Source: an uncultured Lachnospiraceae bacterium (GTDB taxonomy: Bacteria; Bacillota; Clostridia; Lachnospirales; Lachnospiraceae). Taken from it: 64,000 bases of DNA. Every line of letters begins with the position of its first letter. Positions within the stretch are counted from its first letter, which is position 1. Location of the stretch: the NCBI GenBank assembly GCA_910588955.1, contig CAJURQ010000004.1:124001-188000 (forward strand), given 5' to 3'. This document shows positions 26,744 to 35,548 of this stretch, in pieces. The position numbers and the translations under genes were made by a program. The notes beneath the pieces were generated by a model. The model made no database searches. It was not told the origin of the DNA and saw only the letters and a program-made list of their open reading frames with translations.

Positions 26744-27520
26744 ATGGCGCAAAAGAGAAAAGTAACGGCGACGGTAATATCGCAAAAACAGATAGGCGAG
26801 CAGATTTTCGACCTCTGGCTTGAGACGAAGCTTGCGAAAGACGCCCATCCGGGACAGTTTGTGGCGGTCTATCCGCACGGCGAGAGTATGCTTTTGCCCC
26901 GTCCCATCAGCATCTGTGAGACGGACAAGGCGAAAAACAGGCTGCGGCTTGTATACCGCGTGGCAGGAAAGGGGACGGCTGAGTTTTCCGCCTGCAAGGC
27001 TGGCGACCGGCTGGACATACTCGGCGTGCTTGGAAACGGGTTCCCTGTTGATAAAGCGAAGGGAAAACGTGTCTTTCTGATGGGCGGTGGGATCGGTATT
27101 CCGCCTATGTTGGAGCTTGCAAAGGCAATGGACGAGAAGAAGCAGATTCTCCTCGGCTATCGGAACAAAGATTTGTTTTTGGAAGAGGATTTGGCGCAGT
27201 ACGGAGATGTTTATGTGGCGACGGAGGACGGCAGCGTGGGGACGAAAGGAAATGTGATGGATATTATCCGAGCCTACGCGCTTCACACGGATGTGATTAT
27301 GGCGTGCGGACCGATGCCGATGCTTCGTGCGATCAAAAAATACGCGGCGGAGAACGGGATTGAGGCATACATTTCTCTGGAGGAGCGCATGGCATGCGGT
27401 GTGGGCGCGTGTCTGGGATGCGTGTGCCGCACGGCGAAAGTGGACGCTCATTCCCATGTACACAATGCGCGTATCTGCACGGAAGGACCGGTTTTTGAGG
27501 CGGGGGAGGTGGACATATGA
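26744..27520 (+). CDS. pyrK: Dihydroorotate dehydrogenase B, electron transfer subunit
   Basis: 258 residues from ATG 26744; a longer frame upstream only translates the repeat element. FAD/NAD-reductase fold: HPGQFVAVYPHG, LPRPISICE, MGGGIGIPPMLELAK. The [2Fe-2S] ligands are in MACGVGACLGCVCRT plus a later Cys (ARICTEGPVF). PyrK passes electrons from the PyrD FMN to NAD+. The last codons overlap the pyrD start by four bases (ATGA), showing translational coupling. Confidence 0.95.
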   Translation: MAQKRKVTATVISQKQIGEQIFDLWLETKLAKDAHPGQFVAVYPHGESMLLPRPISICETDKAKNRLRLVYRVAGKGTAEFSACKAGDRLDILGVLGNGFPVDKAKGKRVFLMGGGIGIPPMLELAKAMDEKKQILLGYRNKDLFLEEDLAQYGDVYVATEDGSVGTKGNVMDIIRAYALHTDVIMACGPMPMLRAIKKYAAENGIEAYISLEERMACGVGACLGCVCRTAKVDAHSHVHNARICTEGPVFEAGEVDI

Positions 27521-28419
27521 ATACAGAGGTAAAAATCGCGGGAGTCACCTTTAAAAATCCTGTCATGACGGCGTCCGGCACTTTTGGTTCCGGCATGGAG
27601 TACAGCGACTTCGTGGATTTAAACAGGCTGGGCGCGGTGGTGACCAAAGGGGTTGCGAACGTGCCGTGGGAGGGCAATCCGACGCCCCGTGTGGCGGAAG
27701 TGTACGGCGGCATGCTGAATGCCATCGGTCTGCAGAACCCGGGGATTGATGTTTTTGTAGAAAGGGATCTGGCATTTTTGAAAAAATATGACACGAATGT
27801 CATTGTAAATGTTTGCGGCAAGACAGTGGAAGACTATCTGGAAGTGGTGGAGCGTCTTTCTGATACGGACGTTTCCATGCTGGAAATCAACGTGTCCTGT
27901 CCCAATGTGAAGGAGGGGGCGATCGCTTTCGGGCAGAAGGCGGATTCCCTCTACGATATCACGTCGCAGATTAAGAAAAAGGCGAAACAGCCGGTGATTA
28001 TGAAGCTGAGCCCGAATGTGACGGACATCACGGAGATGGCAAGAGCGGCGGAGGCGGCGGGAGCCGACGCGCTTTCCATGATCAACACAATCACAGGCAT
28101 GAAGATTGATATTCACAGGAAAAAGTTTGTGCTCGCCAATAAGACGGGCGGCATGTCCGGTCCTGCGGTCAAGCCGGTGGCGGTGCGGATGGTTTACCAG
28201 ACTGCGCAGGCTGTGAAGATTCCGATTATCGGCATGGGCGGTATCGGAAGCGCGGAGGACGCGATCGAGTTCCTGCTTGCCGGTGCCAGCGCTGTTGCGG
28301 TTGGCGCGATGAACTTTGTGAATCCCTACACGACTGTGGAAGTGGTGGAAGGAATTGAGGCTTATATGAAGCAATACGGGATTGAGAATGTAACTGAGCT
28401 GATCGGGGCGGTAGAGTAA
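27517..28419 (+). CDS. pyrD: Dihydroorotate dehydrogenase B, catalytic subunit
   Basis: 300 residues of class 1B. FMN barrel features: NPVMTASGTFGSGMEYSDF, TPRVAEVYGGMLNAIGLQNP, EINVSCPNVKEG with the active-site Cys, KLSPNVTDI, SGPAVKPVAVRMV and IIGMGGIGSAEDAIEFLLAG. It oxidises dihydroorotate to orotate and requires PyrK. The downstream arr gene starts 11 bases after its stop. Confidence 0.95.
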   Translation: MNTEVKIAGVTFKNPVMTASGTFGSGMEYSDFVDLNRLGAVVTKGVANVPWEGNPTPRVAEVYGGMLNAIGLQNPGIDVFVERDLAFLKKYDTNVIVNVCGKTVEDYLEVVERLSDTDVSMLEINVSCPNVKEGAIAFGQKADSLYDITSQIKKKAKQPVIMKLSPNVTDITEMARAAEAAGADALSMINTITGMKIDIHRKKFVLANKTGGMSGPAVKPVAVRMVYQTAQAVKIPIIGMGGIGSAEDAIEFLLAGASAVAVGAMNFVNPYTTVEVVEGIEAYMKQYGIENVTELIGAVE

Positions 28420-28430
28420 AGGAAAATCAT

Positions 28431-28844
28431 ATGAGTGAAAAAATAGTATTTAGCAGGGGTTCCTTTTTTCATGGGACAAAGGCGGATTTAAAAATAGGAG
28501 ATTTCATAGTCACAGGAAAGCAAAAGAATTATAATGATGACAGAAAATCTGAATATGTTTATTTCGTGGGAACCTTAGATGCGGCGATTTGGGGAGCAGA
28601 ATTGGCAGAGGGGAATGAAGCGGAAAGAATCTATGTTGTCGAGCCGACAGGGGATTTTGAAGACGATCCAAATGTTACAGATAAGAAATTTCCGGGTAAC
28701 CCGACGAAGTCGTACAGATCAAAGCAGCCACTGAAAATTGTGGCGGAGGTAGTCAAATGGGAAGGGCATTCCTCCGAGTTATTAGACGGCATGATAGAAA
28801 ATATTAAGAGGCTTTCCGAAATGGGAATCAAGGCAATAGACTGA
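28431..28844 (+). CDS. arr: Rifamycin ADP-ribosyltransferase
   Basis: 137 residues, the standard Arr length. Characteristic residues: FFHGTKADLKIGDF (NAD-binding His), DRKSEYVYFVGTLDAAIWGAEL, RIYVVEPTGDFEDDPN and KKFPGNPTKSYRS. Arr inactivates rifampin by ADP-ribosylating the C23 hydroxyl. It sits directly behind pyrD with its own AAAGGAAAATC site and may be read through from the pyr transcript. This is a resistance determinant if expressed. Confidence 0.9.
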   Translation: MSEKIVFSRGSFFHGTKADLKIGDFIVTGKQKNYNDDRKSEYVYFVGTLDAAIWGAELAEGNEAERIYVVEPTGDFEDDPNVTDKKFPGNPTKSYRSKQPLKIVAEVVKWEGHSSELLDGMIENIKRLSEMGIKAID

Positions 28845-28905
28845 CACTACAAAAAGATACGGTAGGAACACTTTTCTGAAATAGGAGTTTTCCTAACATA
28901 TCCGA

Positions 28906-28956
28906 CCCTCCCTGCGCATAGATTTATAGTAACTATACGCAGGGAGGGCATTTTTT
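28906..28956 (+). promoter_or_regulatory. Hairpin with T tract that contains the next gene's ribosome site
   Basis: CCCTCCCTGCG (28906-28916) pairs perfectly with CGCAGGGAGGG (28938-28948) and is followed by six Ts (28951-28956), the look of an intrinsic terminator for pyrKD-arr. The 3' arm contains AGGGAGGG, the only good ribosome site for the GTG start at 28957, so the structure would also hide that site. Confidence 0.75.
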
Positions 28957-30513
28957 GTGGAATTGGTGAAGAAAAAGATACATATGGATCGAATAAACGG
29001 CAGAGCCGGCACGCAGATGGTATTGGAAGAGGACGTCAACATTTCAGATAATAAACTGGATGCAAACTATCTGTTAAGCAGTAAAGGCGAGATCATGTTG
29101 GAGGAGGTCCGCCCCGGTGAAAACGCGGTCAGCATGAAAGGCAAGCTGGTGGTGTCCATACTGTATCTGACGGACATGGAGGGAATGTGCGCCAGCATGG
29201 AGGCGGTGATTCCCTTTGAGGAAAAGGTGAATATGGAAGGGGTAAATAACGGCGACACGATCCTGACGGAGAGCTGTATCGAGGATCTGACGGTGGGGCT
29301 GATCAACTCGCGCAAATTCAGCGTACAGGCGGTGGTTTCCTTTACACTGGAGCGGGAGGAGCAGGTGGAGTGTGAGACGGCGGTTGATCTCTACCACGAG
29401 GAACCTGTGGAGTACCGCAAGTGCGTTTATCCCGTGGTGGAACTTGTGCTGCACAAGAAAGATATTTTCCGGCTGAAAGAGGAGATGGAATTGACGGGCA
29501 ATCTGCCCAATGTGTTCCAGACCATATGGCACCATATCTGTTTCGACCATGTGGAGTTTAAGGCGCTGGAGGAGAAACTTTCAATTCAAGGAGAGATGCG
29601 TGCCTTTTTCTTATACGAGGGCGAAGGGGATAACGATAAAACGCAGTGGTATGAGAATACCGTGCCTTTCAGCGGCATTATCGAGTGCCACGGCTGCCGG
29701 GAAAATATGATTCCCGATATTCAGTATCATCTGGGACAGTGCAATGTGGAAGTGCGGCAGGATTTCGACGGCGAGGAGAGGGTGTTCTGTGTGGAACCGG
29801 TACTCGATCTGGATATTCATCTCTACGAAGAGGAAAATCTGGAGGTGATTTCCGACGTTTACGGCGTGGATAAGGAGATTGAAGCGCTGACAACGCAGAT
29901 GCCGGTAAAGAGTCTTTTGCTTGCGGGAAACGGCAAATGTAAGATTGCGGAGCATGTGCGGATTCAAAACCCGGAGATGACGATGTATCAGCTTATTCAC
30001 TCCGACGGGGAAATAAGGATTGACGAGCAGACCATTGTGGAGAACGGCATTGCCGTCACGGGAACGCTTTTGGTGACGACGCTCTACCTGAGCGCAAGCG
30101 GCGCGAAATCCATTTACTCCACGGTTAATGAACTGCCGTTCCAGTATGTGATCGAGGCGGAAAACATTCTGCCCACCTGTGTCTATCAGCTGCGGAGCAG
30201 CATCGAGCAGTTGACAGTGACCATGCTTGACAGCGACGAGCTGGACGTGAAGGCAGCGCTGCAGTTTAAGGTGATTGTATTCTCCGTGCAGAACCGCGAT
30301 CTTGTGACGGATATCCGGGTGGAGCCGCTCGACCTGAATAAGCTCAGTGATCTGCCGGGGATGGTGATCTGTATCGTCGGACCGGGGGAGACGCTGTGGG
30401 ATATCGGCAAGAGGTATTATGTGCCGGTGGCGCAGTTAAAAGAAGTGAACGAGCTGCCGACGGAGGAGGTTTCGGCGGGGGATAAAATTTTGGTTGTGAA
30501 GGGCGGAATCTAA
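28957..30513 (+). CDS. DUF3794/LysM spore protein (SipL-like)
   Basis: 518 residues from GTG 28957. Three successive DUF3794-type domains (about residues 20-160, 170-310 and 320-450) are followed by a C-terminal LysM module (CIVGPGETLWDIGKRYYVPV, QLKEVNELPTEEVSAGDKIL). This order matches clostridial SipL, which binds SpoIVA during spore coat assembly and anchors to cortex or membrane. No signal peptide, consistent with mother-cell cytoplasm. Its ribosome site is inside an 11-bp hairpin. Confidence 0.8.
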   Translation: MELVKKKIHMDRINGRAGTQMVLEEDVNISDNKLDANYLLSSKGEIMLEEVRPGENAVSMKGKLVVSILYLTDMEGMCASMEAVIPFEEKVNMEGVNNGDTILTESCIEDLTVGLINSRKFSVQAVVSFTLEREEQVECETAVDLYHEEPVEYRKCVYPVVELVLHKKDIFRLKEEMELTGNLPNVFQTIWHHICFDHVEFKALEEKLSIQGEMRAFFLYEGEGDNDKTQWYENTVPFSGIIECHGCRENMIPDIQYHLGQCNVEVRQDFDGEERVFCVEPVLDLDIHLYEEENLEVISDVYGVDKEIEALTTQMPVKSLLLAGNGKCKIAEHVRIQNPEMTMYQLIHSDGEIRIDEQTIVENGIAVTGTLLVTTLYLSASGAKSIYSTVNELPFQYVIEAENILPTCVYQLRSSIEQLTVTMLDSDELDVKAALQFKVIVFSVQNRDLVTDIRVEPLDLNKLSDLPGMVICIVGPGETLWDIGKRYYVPVAQLKEVNELPTEEVSAGDKILVVKGGI

Positions 30514-30521
30514 AGTCAAGA

Positions 30522-30550
30522 TTGTAAAAAATATGGGAATCCTATATACT
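30522..30550 (+). promoter_or_regulatory. Probable promoter of the fused spermidine synthase gene
   Basis: TTGTAA (30522-30527), 17 bases and TATACT (30545-30550) lie 57 bases upstream of the next start codon and just after the SipL-like stop. Confidence 0.5.
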
Positions 30551-30607
30551 ATGAAATAGGCTTTGGAGGTTTGCCAGAGTTAAAATACGGAAAAGGACAA
30601 ATTTAGC

Positions 30608-32209
30608 ATGAACACAACACCGATTTTGAAAAATAGAATCTTTCTGTACCTGACGGAATTTTTTGCCGGCATGTCCGTGATGGCGGTGGAGCTGGGGGCG
30701 AGCAGGCTGCTCGCTCCCTATTTCAGTTCCTCCCAGATTGTGTGGACGATCATTATCGGCACGATTATGATCGCGATGGCGCTGGGGAACATTTACGGCG
30801 GGAAGAGTGCGGACAAGAATCCGAACCCGGACAAGCTCTACACGCGGATTTTGATTGCAGGGGTCTGGATTGCGTTGATCCCGGTGGTGGGCAAATATAT
30901 CATTATAGGGATTTCCGCGCTGCTTATTTTTGCGGTGAATACGAATTTCCTGATCTGGGCGGCTTTTACGGCATGTATGGTGATTTTTGTGTTTCCGCTC
31001 TTCCTGCTGGGAACGGTGACGCCGTCTCTTGCAAAATACACGGTGCAGAGTCTTGCGGACAGCGGCAGTATCGTGGGGACTCTCGGGGCGTTTAACACGA
31101 TCGGCAGCATTATCGGCACGTTTGTGCCGACTTTTGTCTCGATTCCGGCGGTGGGCACATCGGTCACGTTTCTGATTTTTGCGGCGATTCTTCTGGGGCT
31201 TGGCATCATCTATTTTGTCAGCAAAAAGAGCGGATGGAAGAAAAGCGCGGCGTCGGCGGTCATTTTTATTCTGTGTTGTATTTTCGGAGCGTCGAACAGC
31301 TTTGCCTTCTGGGAGAGCAATCTGGCATACGAAGGGGAGTCCATTTACAATTATTTGCAGGTGAAAGAAAACGACAGAAATGTCATATTATCGACAAATG
31401 TGCTTTTCGGGGTGCAGTCCATTCTGATCAAGGACGAGGGGCTGACGGGCATGTATTACGACTATGTCATGGCGGCGCCGCTGATGACGGAGAAGGAGGA
31501 TCCGGCGGACTGCAAGACGCTGATTCTCGGCATGGGGACAGGCACTTACGCGCACCAGTGTCGTGCCTACTTTGGGGACATGCCAGTGGAGGGCGTGGAG
31601 ATCGACGAGAAGATCACGGATCTGGCGCGGACTTATTTTGAGCTGCCGGAGGACGTGCCGGTGACCACCTACGACGGCAGGGCTTATCTGAATGCGATCG
31701 ACGGCAGGTACGACGTGATCATGGTGGACGCCTATCAGGATATCACGATTCCTTTCCAGATGTCTTCCGTGGAATTTTTTTCGCTTGTGAAAGAGCACCT
31801 CGCAGAGGACGGCGTGATGGTTGTCAACATGAACATGCGCGGCAGCGGGGAGGACAGCATCAATGCCTATCTTTCCGATACCATAGGCAGCGTTTTTGGC
31901 GAGGTCTACACGGTGGACGTGAAGGGTTCCACCAACCGGGAGCTTTTTGCCTCCGACAATCCGCAGATGATAGAGAATTTGCAAACACACAAGGAGACCG
32001 TCGCGGACGAAAGTCTCCTTGCCATGATGGACAATGTTTCTGAAAACCTGATTCCCTATGAAGTGGGGGACCGTATTATGACGGATGACAAGGCACCTGT
32101 GGAACTTCTCGGCATGCGCGTCATCGACGAGCTGATCAGAACCGAGGTCGCCTACTACAAATCCGTGTATGAGGAGCAGGGGATCTGGGGTGTGATCGAT
32201 GCTTTATAA
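30608..32209 (+). CDS. Fused membrane/spermidine synthase-like protein
   Basis: 533 residues. Residues 1-230 contain about seven transmembrane helices (FFAGMSVMAVELGASRLLAP, IVWTIIIGTIMIAMALGNIY, and others). The C-terminal 270 residues form a SAM-dependent spermidine synthase fold with TLILGMGTGTYAHQ, VEGVEIDEKI and VIMVDAYQDITIPFQM. The fused type is common in clostridia and archaea; real aminopropyl transfer is unproven. The 3' end overlaps the convergent beta-galactosidase gene by six bases. Confidence 0.85.
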   Translation: MNTTPILKNRIFLYLTEFFAGMSVMAVELGASRLLAPYFSSSQIVWTIIIGTIMIAMALGNIYGGKSADKNPNPDKLYTRILIAGVWIALIPVVGKYIIIGISALLIFAVNTNFLIWAAFTACMVIFVFPLFLLGTVTPSLAKYTVQSLADSGSIVGTLGAFNTIGSIIGTFVPTFVSIPAVGTSVTFLIFAAILLGLGIIYFVSKKSGWKKSAASAVIFILCCIFGASNSFAFWESNLAYEGESIYNYLQVKENDRNVILSTNVLFGVQSILIKDEGLTGMYYDYVMAAPLMTEKEDPADCKTLILGMGTGTYAHQCRAYFGDMPVEGVEIDEKITDLARTYFELPEDVPVTTYDGRAYLNAIDGRYDVIMVDAYQDITIPFQMSSVEFFSLVKEHLAEDGVMVVNMNMRGSGEDSINAYLSDTIGSVFGEVYTVDVKGSTNRELFASDNPQMIENLQTHKETVADESLLAMMDNVSENLIPYEVGDRIMTDDKAPVELLGMRVIDELIRTEVAYYKSVYEEQGIWGVIDAL

Positions 32210-34216
32210 CTTGACGATCGCCACGTCCTTTGCGGCAAGCGTGAGCGCGTCTCCCTGCTCATAACTTTTTCCGCTCAACAGGTCCGTCCCCGCAAAGGGC
32301 ATTGCCACCACCTGCGCTTTTTCCCCATGATTTAGCAGGAATACAAACGTGCCATTATCATTGACTCTCCTAGTCACTTCTGTGCCGTCCGGTGCGTCCA
32401 TAATCGGTTCGATTCCGGCTTCCCGACAGATTTCCCCGAGATACATCCGATAAAATTCGTCGTTTGACTGTGCCGCGACATAGTAGCCGAAGCCTTTGCC
32501 GAAGGCGTTTTTCGTCAGCACGGGCATTCCCGCGTAAAAATCTTTTTCGTAAGATGCGAGCGCCTCCGCGCCTTCCGTGTGCAGCAGGTCGCAGAGCATG
32601 GAGGCAGGGTAGGTTGTGCCTTTGTAATGGAAACAGTTGTGCATGTCCTCAGGCAGCGCGTCCTCCTCCTCCACCCAGATGCCGAGAATATCACGCAGCT
32701 TTCCGGGGTAGCCGCCCACGGTCACGAGGTCGTGCTCGTCCACATAGCCGCTGAAAAAGGTGGTCAGGAAACGACCGCCGTTTTTCACGTAGGCGCGCAG
32801 CTTCTCATCATACCCGGTCTTTACCATATAAAGGACGGGTGCGATGACCAGATCGTACTTCGACAGATCGTCCTCAACGCCGATCATGTCCACGGGAATA
32901 TGCAGGTCAAACAGCGCCTTGTAATAGCGCTCCACCTCCCGGCAGTAATCCAGATAGACGGACGGTCCCGCAGAGTAGGAGATGCCCCACCAGTTGTCCC
33001 AGTCAAAGACAATGGCGGCATGTGCGTCGCTCCTTGCGCCGAGGGTCTGTGCCCCCAGAGAGTCAAGCTCCGCGCCGAGTTCTGCAACTTCGCGGAATAC
33101 GCGGGTGTTCTCATGTCCCGCATGGTCGATCACCGCGCCGTGGTATTTTTCGCAGGCGCCGATGCTGCGTTTCATCTGGAAGAACATGACCGTATCTGCG
33201 CCGTGTGCCACCGCCTGATAGCTCCAGAGCCGCATGACGCCGGGACGCTTGAGCATGTTGTAGGGCAGCCAGTTGGTGACGGAGGGCGTCTGTTCCATCA
33301 GGGCGAAAGGTTTCCCCTGCTTTAAGCCGCGCATCAGGTCGTGCCGCATGGCGACGCCGGAGATGGGCGTATCGTTGGCGGGATAATTGTCCCACGAGAC
33401 AAAATCCATGTATTTTGCCCACATCTGATAATCCAGAGGCTGGTAGGTGCCCATCAGGTTCGTGGTGATGGGGATATCGGGGGTAACGGCGTGGACTGCG
33501 TCATATTCCAGACGGTAGGCGTTTAATATGCTCTCCGAATTAAAACGGCGGTAGTCTAAGGAGATGCCTTGGAACGTGCTGCGGTCATTGCCCCAGTGCT
33601 CGGAGAGATGGTTGGGGGCGACAATATCCTCAAAATCATAGAAAGTGTGTCCCCAGAAGGCGGTGTCCCAGACCCGGTTTACCTCTTCGATCGTCCCATA
33701 TTTTTCTTTCAGCCATTTCCGAAATTTTTTCTCGCAGTTTTCGCAGTAGCATTCCCCACCGTACTCGTTGGAGATGTGCCATGCGACAAGGTTGTCATAT
33801 TTTCCGTAACGATCCGCAAGTTTTGCGGCGAGCGCCACAGCGTATTTCTGATAGGTGGGGCTGTTGGGGCAGGAATTGTGGCGGCTGCCGAATTTGCGCT
33901 TCATGCCGTTTGCCTCCACCCGCAGGATATCGGGATGCTTTCTAGCCATCCATGCGGGGTGCGCCCCGGTGGAGGTGGCGAGGCACACTTTCATGCCGTG
34001 CTTTTTCACCAGCTCCATAATCTTGTCCAGCTTATCGAAATGATAGACGTCGTCGTCGGACTGTAACATTGCCCAGCTAAAGACGTTCAGAGTGACAATG
34101 TCAATGTGCGCCAGCTTAAGAAGACGCATGTCCTCCTCCCATGAGTCCTCGGACCACTGCTCCGGGTTATAGTCCCCGCCGTAGGGGATTTTTGTGATTT
34201 TTTCGTATTCTACCAT
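32204..34216 (-). CDS. GH42 beta-galactosidase
   Basis: 670 residues from the ATG at 34216, with AGGAG seven bases upstream; longer frames upstream only translate the repeat. GH42 motifs: YGGDYNPEQW, WHISNEYGGECYCENC (acid/base Glu and zinc-site Cys), and ALMEQTPSVTNW (nucleophile Glu). A trimerisation domain and a C-terminal beta domain follow. It hydrolyses beta-galactosides, mostly plant or milk oligosaccharides. No signal peptide, so it acts in the cytoplasm. No transporter or regulator of its own is next to it. Confidence 0.93.
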   Translation of the reverse strand: MVEYEKITKIPYGGDYNPEQWSEDSWEEDMRLLKLAHIDIVTLNVFSWAMLQSDDDVYHFDKLDKIMELVKKHGMKVCLATSTGAHPAWMARKHPDILRVEANGMKRKFGSRHNSCPNSPTYQKYAVALAAKLADRYGKYDNLVAWHISNEYGGECYCENCEKKFRKWLKEKYGTIEEVNRVWDTAFWGHTFYDFEDIVAPNHLSEHWGNDRSTFQGISLDYRRFNSESILNAYRLEYDAVHAVTPDIPITTNLMGTYQPLDYQMWAKYMDFVSWDNYPANDTPISGVAMRHDLMRGLKQGKPFALMEQTPSVTNWLPYNMLKRPGVMRLWSYQAVAHGADTVMFFQMKRSIGACEKYHGAVIDHAGHENTRVFREVAELGAELDSLGAQTLGARSDAHAAIVFDWDNWWGISYSAGPSVYLDYCREVERYYKALFDLHIPVDMIGVEDDLSKYDLVIAPVLYMVKTGYDEKLRAYVKNGGRFLTTFFSGYVDEHDLVTVGGYPGKLRDILGIWVEEEDALPEDMHNCFHYKGTTYPASMLCDLLHTEGAEALASYEKDFYAGMPVLTKNAFGKGFGYYVAAQSNDEFYRMYLGEICREAGIEPIMDAPDGTEVTRRVNDNGTFVFLLNHGEKAQVVAMPFAGTDLLSGKSYEQGDALTLAAKDVAIVKL

Positions 34217-34248
34217 ATAGGTTCTCCTTTTTGAGTTTGGTATCTTTT

Positions 34249-34423
34249 GCAGTGCATACTTGAAAAGCCTTCGGCTTTTCTCGTTTGCGGGCTGTCTACG
34301 CTCCGCTTCGGTCCGTGCTGGACAAGCGCCACTGGCGCTTAGCACCGCCCTATATATCCATTCGGATAAATGTTTCGGTGAGCAAGCTCCCCGCTCCATT
34401 CATCCTCTGGATATGCACTGCTC
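34249..34423 (-). repeat. Dispersed repeat element, copy 2 (long form)
   Basis: On the minus strand this unit starts GAGCAGTGC (34423) and ends GCACTGC (34249). It shares CTTGCTCACCGA, ACATTTATCCGAATGGAT and ATAGGGCG with copy 1 at 26588-26711. An insert of about 50 bases holds another hairpin (GCGCCAGTGGCGC) before the GAAAAGCCGAAGGCTTTTC stem. The unit lies upstream of the beta-galactosidase gene in a 347-base gap without genes. The right part of the gap, 34424-34563, shows no other recognisable signal. Confidence 0.8.
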
Positions 34424-34563
34424 ATGGCTATCGCGTATATAGTATAACTGATTTATATGGATTGGAATACTTGACAAAATGCTGATTTATGGAAGCGTTT
34501 TTTAGTGATAACGCAAAAAGGAACCGGGTCTGTACCCGATTCCTTGTGTTTTTCATAGAATGT

Positions 34564-35235
34564 TTAGTTGGTAGCGATCTGTCCTGCCCCAGCCTGATTC
34601 AGAATGTCCTGCGTCGCATTGTTCTGCGCAGCAGCATCCTCAGCCATCTTGTCAAAGCCTGCCATCACAGCGTCGTAGGTCTTTTTGGAGATCTCGGGAA
34701 GCTCGCCGCCCCAAGTTTTCTCAGCCTGCTCGTAGCCCTTCTTGAAAGCTTCGCGCATATCTTCGATCTTGCTCGGATCGCCGCCTGTCAATGCTGTTGC
34801 GAAATCAAGGATTCTGCCGGAGGTCTGCTTCACACCCCAGTAGCCGTCCTCGGAAATGTCTTCCTGCGCCTGCAGTTTGGTAGCTTCATCCACTTCAAAC
34901 TTGCCGCTTGCAAGGAACTTCCACATATCGCCGTTGGCGATGCCGGAGGTCTGGCTCTGCTTGGTCATCAGCTGCTGTACAATGTTCTGCAGCTGTTTTG
35001 TGTGCGCCTCAGCGTCAGCCTTCATCTTATTGACAAGCTCTGTGTTCTGCACATATTTTTTAATAGGCACGTTGACACTGTCCTTTGAGGGCTCGTAGAC
35101 TACGCCGTTTTCTCCCTTATCGGAAGTATTGTCCTTATTGATCTCGTCTGCAGGTCTTGTTTCCGCCTGTGTGTTTGCCGTTGTAAGAGTTTCGTAAGCG
35201 TTAGTGCCTACATTAGAAATTCCGTTTACGCTCAT
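34564..35235 (-). CDS. Conserved hypothetical protein, unknown function
   Basis: 223 residues, start with AAGGAGGGATACCC upstream. The N-terminal 50 residues are Thr/Asn/Glu-rich and probably disordered; the middle is helical (LVNKMKADAEAHTKQLQNIV, then IVQQLMTKQSQ) and the C-terminal part contains GYWGVKQTSGRILDFATALTG and helical Ala/Asp-rich segments. No signal peptide, no membrane span and no domain I recognise. The sequence has the composition of secreted-by-alternate-route or flagellum-associated small proteins, but this is not shown. It is divergent from ispE. Confidence 0.75.
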   Translation of the reverse strand: MSVNGISNVGTNAYETLTTANTQAETRPADEINKDNTSDKGENGVVYEPSKDSVNVPIKKYVQNTELVNKMKADAEAHTKQLQNIVQQLMTKQSQTSGIANGDMWKFLASGKFEVDEATKLQAQEDISEDGYWGVKQTSGRILDFATALTGGDPSKIEDMREAFKKGYEQAEKTWGGELPEISKKTYDAVMAGFDKMAEDAAAQNNATQDILNQAGAGQIATN

Positions 35236-35427
35236 GGGTATCCCTCCTTGGAAAAATTATGTATTTTTATCGGTTACGAAAAGACTGCCGCGCAGGCAAT
35301 CTCCCTTTTCTATTTACTATATCGTACCATTTTCCTAATTAATTTAGAAGAGAAAACGGGGAAAATCATAAAAATTCCATGAAATTCCTTTCTGACACGG
35401 GAAATTTGTGTGACAGGGAGCTCGCAC

Positions 35428-35468
35428 TTGACATTTTGTACAAAATTAAGTACAATCCTTGTATACAA
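35428..35468 (+). promoter_or_regulatory. ispE-gntR promoter with GntR-type operators
   Basis: TTGACA (35428-35433), 17 bases and TACAAT (35451-35456) form a near-consensus promoter. TTGTACAA (35436-35443) sits in the spacer, and TTGTATACAA (35459-35468) lies just after the -10. Both are palindromes of the TNGTNNACNA type bound by FadR-subfamily GntR regulators. A GntR/FCD gene is second in this operon, so autoregulation is likely. The remainder of the 313-base gap 35236-35548 has no other feature seen. Confidence 0.7.
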
Positions 35469-35548
35469 AGTACATTAATTCTGGCAGAAAAGCGCCGATA
35501 ACAGGAAAAGAGCGTTAAATGTGCGGTCGGTGAAAAGCAGGAGCAATT

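Noticed and set aside
32204..34399. N-terminally extended beta-galactosidase
   Set aside because: The added 61 residues translate the dispersed repeat; the ATG at 34216 has a good ribosome site and fits the family start.
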